This document shows, piece by piece, positions 9,352-17,861 of a stretch of DNA of 64,000 nucleotides. Location of the stretch: NCBI GenBank assembly GCA_022769625.1, contig JALEJP010000079.1:1-64000 (forward strand). Reading direction: 5' to 3'. The translations under genes and the position numbers were made by a program. Source of the stretch: Lachnospiraceae bacterium. GTDB lineage: Bacteria > Bacillota > Clostridia > Lachnospirales > Lachnospiraceae. Each line of letters opens with the position of its first letter. Position 1 is the stretch's first letter. The notes under the pieces were generated by a model. It was not told where the DNA came from. It made no database searches and was given only the letters and a program-made list of their open reading frames with translations.

Positions 9352-10587
9352 ATGGCAGTTATCAGAGCATTTAAATGCGTGCACCCGGCAAAAGGACTGG
9401 CTTCTGAAATCGCGGCACTTCCGTATGACGTTTACAGCCGGCAGGAAGCACGAAAACAGGTTGAGAAGGAACCGTTCAGTTTTCTGCGGATCGACCGTGC
9501 GGAGACACAGTTTGATGAGAACATGGATATTTATGCACCGGAAGTCTATCAGAAGGCCCATGACCTGCTCTATGGAATGATAGCTGAGGGTTCCTTTGTG
9601 AAGGAAGAAAAACCCTGCTATTATCTCTATGAGCTTACCATGGGGGAACGTTCACAGACGGGGCTGGTGGCCTGTGCATCGGTGGACGATTATCTGAACG
9701 GAGTCATCAAAAAGCACGAAAACACCACAGAGGAAAAGGAGATGGATCGGATCCGCCACGTGGATGTATGCAATGCGCAGACCGGACCGATCTTTCTGGC
9801 TTATCGGAATCAGGACATGATCCGCGGCATTATAAACCTGGTAAAAAAAGGAAGCCCCATGTTTGATTTTGTGTCTGAGGATGGAATTGGCCACCGTGGA
9901 TGGTGTATTGACCGAGAAGAGGATATTGCGCAGATTCGTGACACCTTTGCGGCCATTGACAAAATATATATTGCGGACGGCCATCACAGAGCAGCCTCGG
10001 CGGTGAAGGTCGGACTGAAGAGAAGAGCGGAACATCCGGATTATGACGGAACGGAAGAATTTAACTATTTTCTGTCGGTGCTCTTTCCGGATGATGAGCT
10101 TTTTATCATGGATTATAACCGTGTGGTAAAAGATCTGAAAGGACAGACCGAGGAAGAATTTCTGGAAAAAGTGAAGCTTGTATTTGATATGGAAGCTTAT
10201 GAGGGACAGTATCGACCGGAGCGAAAAGGAACCTTCGGCATGTACATCGGAGGTCAGTGGTATAAATTGTCGGCAAAGCCGGAGCTTGTCCGAAATGACC
10301 CGGTGGAGGGTCTGGATGTGGCCTATCTGCAGAGGGAACTGCTTGCACCTTATTTAAGTATCAAAAATCCCAAAACCTGTCATCGGATTGAATACATCGG
10401 CGGAATTCGTGGGCTTAATGAGCTGGAGCGCCGTGTGGACGGCGGAAGTGCTGTGGCATTTGCCATGTTTCCCACCTCCATCGGAGAACTGTTTGCTGTT
10501 GCAGATGCCGGTGAACTGATGCCGCCGAAATCCACCTGGTTTGAACCGAAACTGCGCAGTGGTCTTTTTATTCATATTATGGAGTGA
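9352..10587 (+). CDS. DUF1015 family protein
   Basis: 411 residues. It opens with the family start IRAFKCVHPAKGLASEIAALPYDV and contains IADGHHRAASAVKV in the middle and HRIEYIGGIRGLNELE and FAMFPTSIGELFAVAD near the end. The family (once called SerC-like) has no firmly established reaction. It is repeatedly found beside serA and serC in Firmicutes, as here, which suggests a link to serine or phosphoserine metabolism; that is inference from context. The conserved DGHHR motif looks catalytic or metal-binding. The start at 9352 has GGGAGG just upstream. Confidence 0.9.
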   Translation: MAVIRAFKCVHPAKGLASEIAALPYDVYSRQEARKQVEKEPFSFLRIDRAETQFDENMDIYAPEVYQKAHDLLYGMIAEGSFVKEEKPCYYLYELTMGERSQTGLVACASVDDYLNGVIKKHENTTEEKEMDRIRHVDVCNAQTGPIFLAYRNQDMIRGIINLVKKGSPMFDFVSEDGIGHRGWCIDREEDIAQIRDTFAAIDKIYIADGHHRAASAVKVGLKRRAEHPDYDGTEEFNYFLSVLFPDDELFIMDYNRVVKDLKGQTEEEFLEKVKLVFDMEAYEGQYRPERKGTFGMYIGGQWYKLSAKPELVRNDPVEGLDVAYLQRELLAPYLSIKNPKTCHRIEYIGGIRGLNELERRVDGGSAVAFAMFPTSIGELFAVADAGELMPPKSTWFEPKLRSGLFIHIME

Positions 10588-10886
10588 GTGTGATAAAACT
10601 GCTTTTCGTATGGCCGGATTTATGATATTATGAATATAATCACATGATGTTGGGGGCAAAAGCCTTTGCCCCCCTGATACCTACGGATTTCTCCGCGTTT
10701 CACGCTCACGAAATCCTGAAAACATTCGAAATCCGCCCATTTTTCTATGAAAAATGGTTGCTTTCTCATGTTTTGCGGGTCCCCAAGTCATGCTTTTTCA
10801 CGCAAGCATGAACAGCATGACTTTTTGACCCTGGTATCATCACATCGGAAATACGAAGATTGGATAGATTAGGGAGGTTTTCAAGT
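10588..10886 (+). other. gene-free 299-bp region with a palindrome-rich block
   Basis: No coding region is seen. It holds the GGGGGCAAA hairpin (10652-10673) and then about 165 bases bounded by the inverted ends TGATACC (10675-10681) and GGTATCA (10833-10839). Inside are smaller palindromes: CCATTTTTC with GAAAAATGG near 10739-10757, and AGTCATGC with GCATGACT near 10786-10823. This looks like a small non-autonomous repeat or a structured RNA, not an ordinary promoter region. A TATAAT at 10635-10640 has no good -35. Confidence 0.5.
10652..10673 (+). repeat. GGGGGCAAA/TTTGCCCCC hairpin
   Basis: A perfect 9-bp stem (10652-10660 with 10665-10673) around AGCC, preceded by GATGTT. It has the same layout as the ilvD-ilvB hairpin at 5032-5053. 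Confidence 0.6.
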
Positions 10887-13367
10887 ATGGATGAAAAATT
10901 GTATGAAATGATGGATTGGGCGGCAGTGGAAGGAATTGTCTATTCCGAAGAGGATAATCCGCATGCAATACTTGGTGCACATGTTACGGAGCAGGGTATT
11001 CTGATTCAGACTTTCATCCCCACGGCCATAAGTGTAACGGTGGTGACGGAGAGCAGCGGTAAAGAATATCCGATGGATCTGGAGGATGAGGAAGGTTTCT
11101 TTGCAGCACTGATTCCGGGAAAGCGGATTCCAAAATATCACTATGTGGTGAATTTTGGAGAGGATAATGTGCAGGAGTATAAAGATCCTTACCTGTTTCA
11201 GCCGCAGATCACAGAAAAGGAAACGAAAAAATTCAATGCGGGTATCTGCTATGACATCTATGAAAAGCTTGGTGCGCATCCCATGACAGTGGATGGAGTG
11301 GAAGGTGTACTGTTTGCAGTATGGGCACCAAATGCAGTGCGTGTCAGCGTTGTGGGTAACTTTAATCTGTGGGACGGAAGAAGGCTGCCGATGCGCAGAC
11401 TGTGGGATTCCGGGATTTTTGAACTTTTTGTACCGGGGCTGAAGGCAGGCGAGCTTTACAAATATGAGATCAAAGCAAAAGGCGGACTGACTTTTCTGAA
11501 GGCAGACCCCTATGCCAACGCAGCGGAGCTTCGCCCGAATACGGCTTCGATCATCACAGATCTGAGCGGTTTTGCGTGGAGTGATGAAAAGTGGCTTTCT
11601 GAGCGCAAAAAGAAAGACACCAAGACAGCGCCGATGGCAATCTACGAACTTCATATGGGCTCCTGGCGCAAACCGGAGGATGGAAGAGATTTTTACAACT
11701 ATCGTGAGATCGCTCCGATGCTTGCCGATTATGTGAAAGAGATGGGATATACCCATGTGGAGCTGATGCCTGTCATGGAACATCCTTTTGATGGATCCTG
11801 GGGTTACCAGGTTACCGGGTATTACGCACCCACCAGCCGATATGGTACACCGGAGGATTTCATGTATTTTATGAATTACATGCATGAGCAGGGAATCGGT
11901 GTTATCCTGGACTGGGTTCCGGCTCATTTCCCGCGTGATACCTTTGGCCTGTGCACGTTTGATGGTACCTGCCTGTATGAACATCTGGATCCAAGACAGG
12001 GAGCTCATCCACACTGGGGCACTCTGATCTACAATTACGGAAGACCGGAGGTTAAGAATTTCCTCATTGCGAATGCGCTGTTCTGGGCAGAAAAGTATCA
12101 TGCAGACGGAATCCGTATGGATGCGGTTGCCTCCATGCTCTATCTGGATTATGGAAAGAATGACGGGGAATGGGTGGCAAATATTTACGGCGGCAATGAA
12201 AATCTGGAGGCAGTTGAATTTTTCCATCACCTGAATTCCATTTTCAAGCAGAAAGCACCGGATGTGCTGATGATTGCGGAGGAATCCACCGCATGGCCCA
12301 GGGTCACTGGTGATGTGGAAGACAATGGGCTTGGATTTGATTATAAATGGAACATGGGCTGGATGAATGACTTCATCTATTATATGTCTCTGGATCCGAT
12401 TTTCCGGGGTGCAAACCATGGAGCCCTTACCTTCAGTATGATCTACGCTTACAGTGAGGATTATATTCTGACTTTGTCCCACGATGAGGTTGTTCACGGC
12501 AAGGCTTCCATGATCGGGAAGATGCCGGGAGACCGGGAGCAGCAGTTTGCAAATCTGCGTGCAGCCTATGCATTTATGATGGCGCATCCGGGGAAAAAGC
12601 TGCTGTTTATGGGGCAGGATTTTGCACAGTATGATGAGTGGGCAGAGAGCCGTTCTCTGGAATGGGAGCTTCTGGAATACGAGGATCACAAACAGATGCA
12701 GGACTATGTAAAAGCACTTAATGCCTTTTATAAGAGTCATCCGGCACTTTATGAAAAGGATTTTACACCGGAAGGATTTGAGTGGATCAATAATATTTCC
12801 GCCAATGAAAATATGGTGGTATTCACAAGGAGCGGAAAGAAAAAAGAGGATACCCTTCTGATCGTTGGGAATTTCTCACCACTGACTTATGAGAAGTATA
12901 AAATCGGTGTCCCATATCCGGGCAAATACAAAGAAATCTTCAACAGTGACAAAAAGGAATTTGGCGGAAGTGGTACCGGCAATCCAAGGCTGAAGCAGTC
13001 CAAAAAAGAGGAATGTGATGACAGACCGGATTCCATTGTAATCACGGTACCGCCTATGAGCGTGACGATTTTCTCCTATACAAAGAGCGCTGCCGGAACG
13101 GCAACCAATAAACAGGCAAAGAGTACGCGGAAAACCGGCACAAAGAGTCTGAAAGATGCACTGGCTGAGAAGATGGAAGCAGAACTGGAAGCCAGCAGGG
13201 AGACAAAACCGGCAAAGAAGCGTACCAGAAAAACAGCTGCAAAGCCTGCTGAAGAAACAAAGGCATCAGCAAAGAAAACGGCAAAACCGGAAGAAGCAAA
13301 GGAATCGGCAAAACCGGCGGAGGAAGTAAAAGCGCCGGAAAAGAAAGCGGCAGGAAGAAAAAAGTAA
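10887..13367 (+). CDS. glgB: 1,4-alpha-glucan branching enzyme (GlgB) with basic tail
   Basis: Makes alpha-1,6 branches in glycogen. 826 residues. N-terminal beta domain(s), the N-terminal one including NPHAILGAHV; a CBM48-type domain (FAVWAPNAVRVSVVGNFNLWDG); then the GH13 barrel with GSWGYQVTGYYAPTSRYG, the nucleophile Asp in GIRMDAV (about residue 412), the acid Glu in AEEST (about residue 465) and LSHDEVVHGK. The family normally ends soon after the C-terminal beta domain (PPMSVTIFSYT). Here about 95 further residues follow, rich in Lys, Ala, Glu and Pro with KKTA/KPAEE-type repeats, like histone H1 tails. The start at 10887 follows GGGAGG. No other glg gene is adjacent. Confidence 0.95.
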   Translation: MDEKLYEMMDWAAVEGIVYSEEDNPHAILGAHVTEQGILIQTFIPTAISVTVVTESSGKEYPMDLEDEEGFFAALIPGKRIPKYHYVVNFGEDNVQEYKDPYLFQPQITEKETKKFNAGICYDIYEKLGAHPMTVDGVEGVLFAVWAPNAVRVSVVGNFNLWDGRRLPMRRLWDSGIFELFVPGLKAGELYKYEIKAKGGLTFLKADPYANAAELRPNTASIITDLSGFAWSDEKWLSERKKKDTKTAPMAIYELHMGSWRKPEDGRDFYNYREIAPMLADYVKEMGYTHVELMPVMEHPFDGSWGYQVTGYYAPTSRYGTPEDFMYFMNYMHEQGIGVILDWVPAHFPRDTFGLCTFDGTCLYEHLDPRQGAHPHWGTLIYNYGRPEVKNFLIANALFWAEKYHADGIRMDAVASMLYLDYGKNDGEWVANIYGGNENLEAVEFFHHLNSIFKQKAPDVLMIAEESTAWPRVTGDVEDNGLGFDYKWNMGWMNDFIYYMSLDPIFRGANHGALTFSMIYAYSEDYILTLSHDEVVHGKASMIGKMPGDREQQFANLRAAYAFMMAHPGKKLLFMGQDFAQYDEWAESRSLEWELLEYEDHKQMQDYVKALNAFYKSHPALYEKDFTPEGFEWINNISANENMVVFTRSGKKKEDTLLIVGNFSPLTYEKYKIGVPYPGKYKEIFNSDKKEFGGSGTGNPRLKQSKKEECDDRPDSIVITVPPMSVTIFSYTKSAAGTATNKQAKSTRKTGTKSLKDALAEKMEAELEASRETKPAKKRTRKTAAKPAEETKASAKKTAKPEEAKESAKPAEEVKAPEKKAAGRKK

Positions 13368-13399
13368 CGGGAAAGTAAAATGGAAGCATCTAAGAGCGG

Positions 13400-13434
13400 T
13401 TCCCCGTTTCTTTTGGAAGCGGGGAGTGGCTTTT
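13400..13434 (+). terminator. probable terminator after glgB
   Basis: An 11-bp stem (13400-13410 with 13416-13426; TTCCCCGTTTC pairing with GAAGCGGGGAG) is followed by TGGCTTTT. The T-run is short and interrupted. Confidence 0.55.
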
Positions 13435-13482
13435 GGAAATAAAAGAGTGTTTCAGAAGTATGATTGTTTTATGGAGGATTAA

Positions 13483-14355
13483 ATGGAAGAAATTGCGCAG
13501 AGCACAGCAGATGCGATCGTGGAAAATGCAGAAGAGATTAATCAGTTCACACAATATTTTCAGGGAAAGCTGCCGGGTGCACTGGATTTTGCCCTGAAGC
13601 TTATCATTGTTGCAATTCTGTTTTTTATCTGCCGGAAGCTGATCAAGATTATTTTGAAAATTCTTGAAAGGTCCTTTGAACGGGCGGAAATGGAAACGGC
13701 ATCTGCGCATTTTACCCTGTCTGTCATCCAGGCCATCCTGTATGTGATTCTGGCAGCGATCCTTGCCACCTGTCTTGGCGTATCCGGGGCATCTGTGGCA
13801 GCTCTTCTCGGCTCTATGGGAGTCGGTGTTGTGCTTGCCCTTCGAGAATCTCTGTCAAATATTGCAGGCGGCTTTATTCTTCTGTTTATGAAGCCTTTTG
13901 TGAGTGGAGATTACATTCACGAAGACAGCAACGGAAATGAAGGAACGGTGGTTCGCATTGATCTGTTTTATACTACACTTCTTACAGTGGACAACCGGAC
14001 GGTCTGCATTCCAAACGGGATTATGGCAAACAGCAGTCTGACGAATATCTCAAAACAGGATAAACGTCAGCTCCGGGAAAAGGTGTGTATTTCCTACCGC
14101 GCGGACATTGAGGAGGCAAGGCAGGTTCTGATGAAAATTCTGGAAAAGGATGTCAGCGTGCTGAAGGAGGAAAAGTTTGAGGTGGTCGTGGAAAATCTGG
14201 GCGATCACGGAGTTTTACTGGGATGGCATGCCTGGGTAAAACCACAGGATTATTTTCCGGCAAAATGGCGTATCACAGAAGAAATCAAATATCAGTTTGA
14301 CGAAAAGGGAATTGATATTCCCTATCAGCAGCTGGAAGTATCGATTCGGCGGTAG
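13483..14355 (+). CDS. mscS: MscS-family small-conductance mechanosensitive channel
   Basis: Membrane channel that opens under membrane tension and releases solutes on hypo-osmotic shock. 290 residues. Three hydrophobic helices are visible: about residues 32-55, 72-95, and the pore helix with ASVAALLGSMGVGVVLALRESLSNIAGGF, which has the Gly/Ala packing of TM3. The soluble beta domain follows (PFVSGDYIHEDSNGNEGTVVRIDLFYTTLLTVDNRTVCIPNG). The C-terminal alpha/beta domain ends DIPYQQLEVSIRR. ATGGAGGATTAA precedes the start. It is 33 bases upstream of the CsoR-like gene and may be transcribed with it. Confidence 0.93.
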   Translation: MEEIAQSTADAIVENAEEINQFTQYFQGKLPGALDFALKLIIVAILFFICRKLIKIILKILERSFERAEMETASAHFTLSVIQAILYVILAAILATCLGVSGASVAALLGSMGVGVVLALRESLSNIAGGFILLFMKPFVSGDYIHEDSNGNEGTVVRIDLFYTTLLTVDNRTVCIPNGIMANSSLTNISKQDKRQLREKVCISYRADIEEARQVLMKILEKDVSVLKEEKFEVVVENLGDHGVLLGWHAWVKPQDYFPAKWRITEEIKYQFDEKGIDIPYQQLEVSIRR

Positions 14356-14388
14356 TGAGACGACGGATCGCGTGCACGGGAGGATAAG

Positions 14389-14748
14389 ATGGAAGAACAA
14401 ATACATTCAGAGAAGAAAGAAGGAACCGGGCACAGCCATACACATGTGCTGGAGGACGGGACCGTGGTGACGCACAGCCATGTGCATACACATGAAAATA
14501 CAAAGGCTGTGATCAACCGCCTTTCCAGAGCAATCGGTCATCTGGAGTCCATTAAAAAGATGGTGGAAAACGGGAGAGACTGCAGCGAAGTTCTGATTCA
14601 GCTTTCGGCGGTCAAGGCAGCAATCAACAATACCGGAAAAGTGATTTTGCAGGATCACATAAAGCATTGTCTGGTCGATGCCATTGAATCAGGTGACATG
14701 CAGGAAATCGAAGAATTAAATAAGGCAATTGACAGGTTCATCAAATAG
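14389..14748 (+). CDS. CsoR/RcnR/FrmR-type repressor with His-rich N terminus
   Basis: DUF156 all-helical DNA-binding repressor of 119 residues. The family core begins NTKAVINRLSRAIGHLESIKKMVENGRDCSEVLIQLSAVKAA, with the first Cys ligand in GRDCSEV and a His-Cys pair in LQDHIKHCLVDA, a CsoR-like Cys-His-Cys set. The first 36 residues are unusual. They hold two His clusters, GHSHTHV and THSHVHTHE, that could bind extra metal. The family responds to copper, nickel/cobalt, sulfide or aldehydes; no transporter or detoxification gene is adjacent, so the ligand is unknown. Confidence 0.88.
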   Translation: MEEQIHSEKKEGTGHSHTHVLEDGTVVTHSHVHTHENTKAVINRLSRAIGHLESIKKMVENGRDCSEVLIQLSAVKAAINNTGKVILQDHIKHCLVDAIESGDMQEIEELNKAIDRFIK

Positions 14749-14756
14749 TGTATAAT
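14729..14756 (+). promoter_or_regulatory. consensus sigma-A promoter for the LCP gene
   Basis: TTGACA (14729-14734), a 16-base spacer and TATAAT (14751-14756): both hexamers are perfect. The -35 lies inside the last codons of the CsoR-like gene. The LCP gene starts about 110 bases downstream, leaving a leader that includes AGCAGCCGGAAGTGCTGC, a short hairpin. Confidence 0.85.
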
Positions 14757-14867
14757 ATTTCAGGAACCTTTTTTAAATATGGCTGTCATGCGGGGCAGAT
14801 TCCTTTTCACACTGTCCTGTAAGGTGAGCAGGTAAAAGCAGCCGGAAGTGCTGCGTGAGAGGAAAAC

Positions 14868-16067
14868 ATGAAGAAAGACAAAAAACGAAAGAAAAGCTCT
14901 GCGTATAAAAAGTACCGCAGACATAAGATTTTATTTATTACGGAACTGATTATTTTAATTCCGCTTCTGGTTTTCAGCTTTCTGTATGTTCAGCTTGAAA
15001 AAAGACTGGGAAGCATTGAAAAGGTAAAGATTCAGTCGGGCGATATTCAGATTAACGATGAGGTGGAGACCAACACGGTACTGCACGGTTATACGAATAT
15101 TGCATTGTTCGGTGTGGATTCCCGTGACGGCAGTATGGATTATACAAACACAGATACGATCATCATCGCCAGCATTAATAATGATACAAAAGTGGTAAAG
15201 CTGGTATCGGTTTATCGTGATACTTACCTGAATATTGGTGAGGATCGTTATGCAAAGGCGAATGCAGCCTACGCAAACGGCGGGTACAAATGGGCCATCA
15301 ACATGCTGAATCAAAATCTGGATCTGGATATTACGGATTTTGTTACAGTAAATATGAGTGCACTCGTTGAGATCGTGGATGCTCTGGGTGGATTTGATTT
15401 TGAGCTGACAGCAGAAGAAGTAGTCCATATGAACAATTACTGCGTGGGTACTTCAGAGATTACAGGCAAATCTTATACCAGAATCGAACCGGAAGTGGCC
15501 GGCACGTATCATCTGGACGGGGTGCAGTCGGTATCCTACACACGGATCCGATATACAGCAGGAAATGATTACAAGCGTACCGAGCGTCAGCGGGAGCTGA
15601 TTGCGAAGATCGTGGCAAAGGCAAAGAAGGCAGATATGAAAACGCTGCTGGCGATTATGGATAATGTTTTTCCGATGATTTCCACCAGTCTGACAAAATC
15701 GGAGATTGTCTCCATGGGAATGAATATGCTGTCATATGAACTGGGGGATACCTGTGGTTTCCCATATGAACATAAGACAAGTGATATCTGCGGAGATTCC
15801 GAGGTACCGGTTACGCTTGCGTGGAATGTACAGCGTCTGCATGATTACCTGTTTGGCATCAAGAACTATAAGCCGTCTGAGGGAGTGCAGGAGCGCAGTG
15901 CGCATATTGTTGCGGATACCGGATATGATAAGGGAACAGCGGTGAGTAAGGAAAATTATACGCTGAATGGTGAAGAGGCAGGAAAAGATGTGGATGACAA
16001 TATTCCTGAGGTGACCCAGATAGAGGATGCGTCTGAGACCGATGAGACGGACAGCTGGGAGGAATAA
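14868..16067 (+). CDS. LytR-CpsA-Psr (LCP) family protein
   Basis: Membrane-anchored enzyme class that transfers undecaprenyl-linked glycopolymers (wall teichoic acids, capsule) onto peptidoglycan. 399 residues. A lysine-rich cytosolic start (KKDKKRKKSSAYKKYRRHK) precedes one transmembrane helix at about 22-44. The extracellular LCP domain contains ALFGVDSRDGSMDYTNTDTIIIASI, VSVYRDTYLNIG and YTRIRYTAGNDYKRTERQRELI, with the Arg and Asp residues that bind the pyrophosphate lipid. The last 60 residues are acidic and low-complexity. A GAGAGGAAAAC site precedes the start. The in vivo polymer is unknown. Confidence 0.94.
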   Translation: MKKDKKRKKSSAYKKYRRHKILFITELIILIPLLVFSFLYVQLEKRLGSIEKVKIQSGDIQINDEVETNTVLHGYTNIALFGVDSRDGSMDYTNTDTIIIASINNDTKVVKLVSVYRDTYLNIGEDRYAKANAAYANGGYKWAINMLNQNLDLDITDFVTVNMSALVEIVDALGGFDFELTAEEVVHMNNYCVGTSEITGKSYTRIEPEVAGTYHLDGVQSVSYTRIRYTAGNDYKRTERQRELIAKIVAKAKKADMKTLLAIMDNVFPMISTSLTKSEIVSMGMNMLSYELGDTCGFPYEHKTSDICGDSEVPVTLAWNVQRLHDYLFGIKNYKPSEGVQERSAHIVADTGYDKGTAVSKENYTLNGEEAGKDVDDNIPEVTQIEDASETDETDSWEE

Positions 16068-16095
16068 GGGACAGTTAACAGATAATAAATTAAGA

Positions 16096-16186
16096 GGTTG
16101 TTATACAGAAAGCCTCCAGATTTTGTTTGATGATCAGATATGCGGCAAGATATGGTTTGGATTTTAGTTGTATGACAGCCTTTTTT
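16096..16186 (+). promoter_or_regulatory. long-loop terminator with an alternative hairpin upstream of mgtE
   Basis: GGTTGTTATACA (16096-16107) can pair over 12 bp (two G-U pairs) with TGTATGACAGCC (16169-16180), immediately followed by six T. The loop is 61 bases. The same 5' strand can instead pair locally: GAGGTT (16094-16099) with AGCCTC (16111-16116). The two pairings are mutually exclusive, the layout of an attenuator or riboswitch expression platform. It could simply be the terminator of the LCP gene. It does not look like the known M-box, which is longer. Confidence 0.5.
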
Positions 16187-16211
16187 CATGCGATTGAAAG
16201 GGGGTGAGGCA

Positions 16212-16430
16212 ATGGATTCGGATGCGGGCAGTTGTTGTTTATGCAGAAAAATATTAAAGAAAATGAATACAAAGGAATTTACCGCAGATTGTGTGGTGTT
16301 AGGAGGCAGATATGGACAAAAATATTTTCATGGAGCTTCTGGCAAAGCGGGAATTCAAGGCGGTGCGCAGCATTCTGAACGTTATGAACGCCGTCGATAT
16401 TGCCTCACTGCTGTCAGAGCTGCAGGATAA
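16212..16430 (+). CDS. possible short upstream ORF overlapping mgtE
   Basis: ATG at 16212 is preceded by AAAGGGGGTGAGGCA, a very good ribosome binding site. It opens a frame of 72 codons starting MDSDAGSCCLCRKILKKM that runs 119 bases into mgtE in another frame. The beginning is acidic and Cys-rich, and the later part looks like a shadow of mgtE. It may be a regulatory leader ORF whose translation affects mgtE, or a chance frame. I recognise no family. Confidence 0.3.
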   Translation: MDSDAGSCCLCRKILKKMNTKEFTADCVVLGGRYGQKYFHGASGKAGIQGGAQHSERYERRRYCLTAVRAAG

Positions 16431-17649
16431 GGAACTGGCACAGGCATTTCGTCTGATACCAAAAGAAAAGGCTGCAGAGGTATTTGCAAACATGGGCAAT
16501 ACCATGCAGGGAGATCTGATTGATCTTTTTACAGAGAAAGAGCTGAAAGAAGTCCTGAACGATATGTTCATGGATGACACGGTGGATCTGCTGGAAGACC
16601 TGCCGGCCAATGTCGTGACACGGATTCTGGAAGCAGTTGGCCCGGAAAAGAGGGCACAGATCAATAAGCTGCTGAATTATCCGGAGGACAGTGTCGGCAG
16701 TATTATGACAACGGAATACGTGGATCTGAGAAAATGGATGACCGTGAAGCAGGCGATGAATCATATCAGACAGGTTGGAATACACAAGGAGACGATTTAT
16801 ACCTGTTATGTTTTGGAGGCACGCAGGCTGATCGGTATCGTGACGGCAAAGGATCTGATGACGGCAGATGACGAAACACAGATCGAGGAATTGATGGAGA
16901 AAGAGATCATCTCCATCAAGACCCATGATGACCAGGAAGAAGCAGCCAGACTTTTTTCCAGATATGATCTTCTGGCATTGCCTGTGCTGGATTTGGATGA
17001 GTGTATGGTTGGTATTGTAACGGTCGATGATGCCATGGATGTTGTGGTTGATGAGGCCACTGAAGATATGACGTTGATGGCGGCAATCAATCCCAGTGAA
17101 GATACTTATTTTGAAACGTCTGTTATTCAGCATGCAAAAAACAGAATCCCATGGCTGCTGATTCTGATGCTTTCTGCAGCGGTGACAGGTGCCATTATTA
17201 CGCGCTATGAAGAGGCTTTTGCGGCGATTCCCATTCTGGTGTCCTTTATTCCCATGCTGATGGATACCGGCGGAAACTGTGGTTCACAGAGTTCCACTCT
17301 TGTCATCCGCGGGATCGCACTTGGGGAAATCGAGTTTAAAGATCTTTTTCGCGTTATGTTTAAAGAATTCCGGATTTCCCTGATTGTAGGAGCGACACTT
17401 GCAGTCGCAAATGGCCTTCGCATTCTGATTCAGTACCGGAATCCTTCCCTTGCCCTGGTGATCGCAGTGTCTCTGGTTGCCACGATCATCATAGCCAAGA
17501 TGATTGGATGCGTTCTTCCGCTTCTGGCAAAAAAAGTACACCTGGATCCGGCAATCATGGCTTCTCCACTGATCACGACTCTGGTGGATACCTGCTCCAT
17601 ACTGGTGTATTTCCACATTGCAACGCTGATTTTTCATCTGAGCTTGTAA
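16312..17649 (+). CDS. mgtE: magnesium transporter MgtE
   Basis: Mg2+ channel of the plasma membrane, 445 residues, full length. The N-terminal helical superhelix domain covers about residues 10-130 (LSELQDKELAQAFRLIPKEKAAEVFANM; LEDLPANVVTRILEAV). A pair of CBS domains follows (130-255; SVGSIMTTEYVDLRKWMTV, GIVTVDDAMDVV), which closes the pore when cytosolic Mg2+ is high. Five membrane helices follow, with the conserved FIPMLMDTGGNCGSQSSTLVIRG segment and the pore Asp in PLITTLVDTCSILVYF. GTTAGGAGGCAGAT precedes the start. The upstream hairpin switch (16096-16186) may control it. Confidence 0.96.
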   Translation: MDKNIFMELLAKREFKAVRSILNVMNAVDIASLLSELQDKELAQAFRLIPKEKAAEVFANMGNTMQGDLIDLFTEKELKEVLNDMFMDDTVDLLEDLPANVVTRILEAVGPEKRAQINKLLNYPEDSVGSIMTTEYVDLRKWMTVKQAMNHIRQVGIHKETIYTCYVLEARRLIGIVTAKDLMTADDETQIEELMEKEIISIKTHDDQEEAARLFSRYDLLALPVLDLDECMVGIVTVDDAMDVVVDEATEDMTLMAAINPSEDTYFETSVIQHAKNRIPWLLILMLSAAVTGAIITRYEEAFAAIPILVSFIPMLMDTGGNCGSQSSTLVIRGIALGEIEFKDLFRVMFKEFRISLIVGATLAVANGLRILIQYRNPSLALVIAVSLVATIIIAKMIGCVLPLLAKKVHLDPAIMASPLITTLVDTCSILVYFHIATLIFHLSL

Positions 17650-17666
17650 AAAAAATAAAAAAATAC

Positions 17667-17695
17667 TTGCAAATCCAGAAAGAAACATGTATAAT
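17667..17695 (+). promoter_or_regulatory. sigma-A promoter for tRNA-Thr
   Basis: TTGCAA (17667-17672), 17 bases, TATAAT (17690-17695), just upstream of the tRNA. A 7-bp hairpin, GTCAGCG with CGCTGAC (17703-17723), occupies the short 5' leader of the precursor. Confidence 0.85.
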
Positions 17696-17727
17696 AATTT
17701 AGGTCAGCGGTTATATCGCTGACAGAT

Positions 17728-17800
17728 GCTGGAATAGCTCAGTCGGTAGAGCACTTCACTCGTAATGAAGGGGTCGAGAGTTCAAGTCTCTTTTCCAGCT
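17728..17800 (+). tRNA. tRNA-Thr (anticodon CGT)
   Basis: The acceptor stem GCTGGAA (17728-17734) pairs with TTCCAGC (17793-17799). The D arm contains AGCTCAGTCGGTAGAGC. The anticodon arm CTTCA-CTCGTAA-TGAAG gives anticodon CGT, which reads ACG (Thr). The T arm contains GAGAGTTCAAGTCTC. CCA is not encoded. It sits alone between its own promoter and terminator. Confidence 0.97.
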
Positions 17801-17810
17801 TAATAAAGAA

Positions 17811-17850
17811 ACACCGGAAATCAGTAATAGGCTGGTTTCCGGTGTTTTTT
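17811..17850 (+). terminator. terminator after tRNA-Thr
   Basis: ACACCGGAAA (17811-17820) pairs perfectly with TTTCCGGTGT (17836-17845), running into TTTTTT. Confidence 0.92.
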
Positions 17851-17861
17851 GCGTATGTTTT

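Noticed and set aside
16068-16311. M-box magnesium riboswitch before mgtE
   Set aside because: The region is short and lacks the conserved helices I would expect. Only a generic pair of exclusive hairpins is present.
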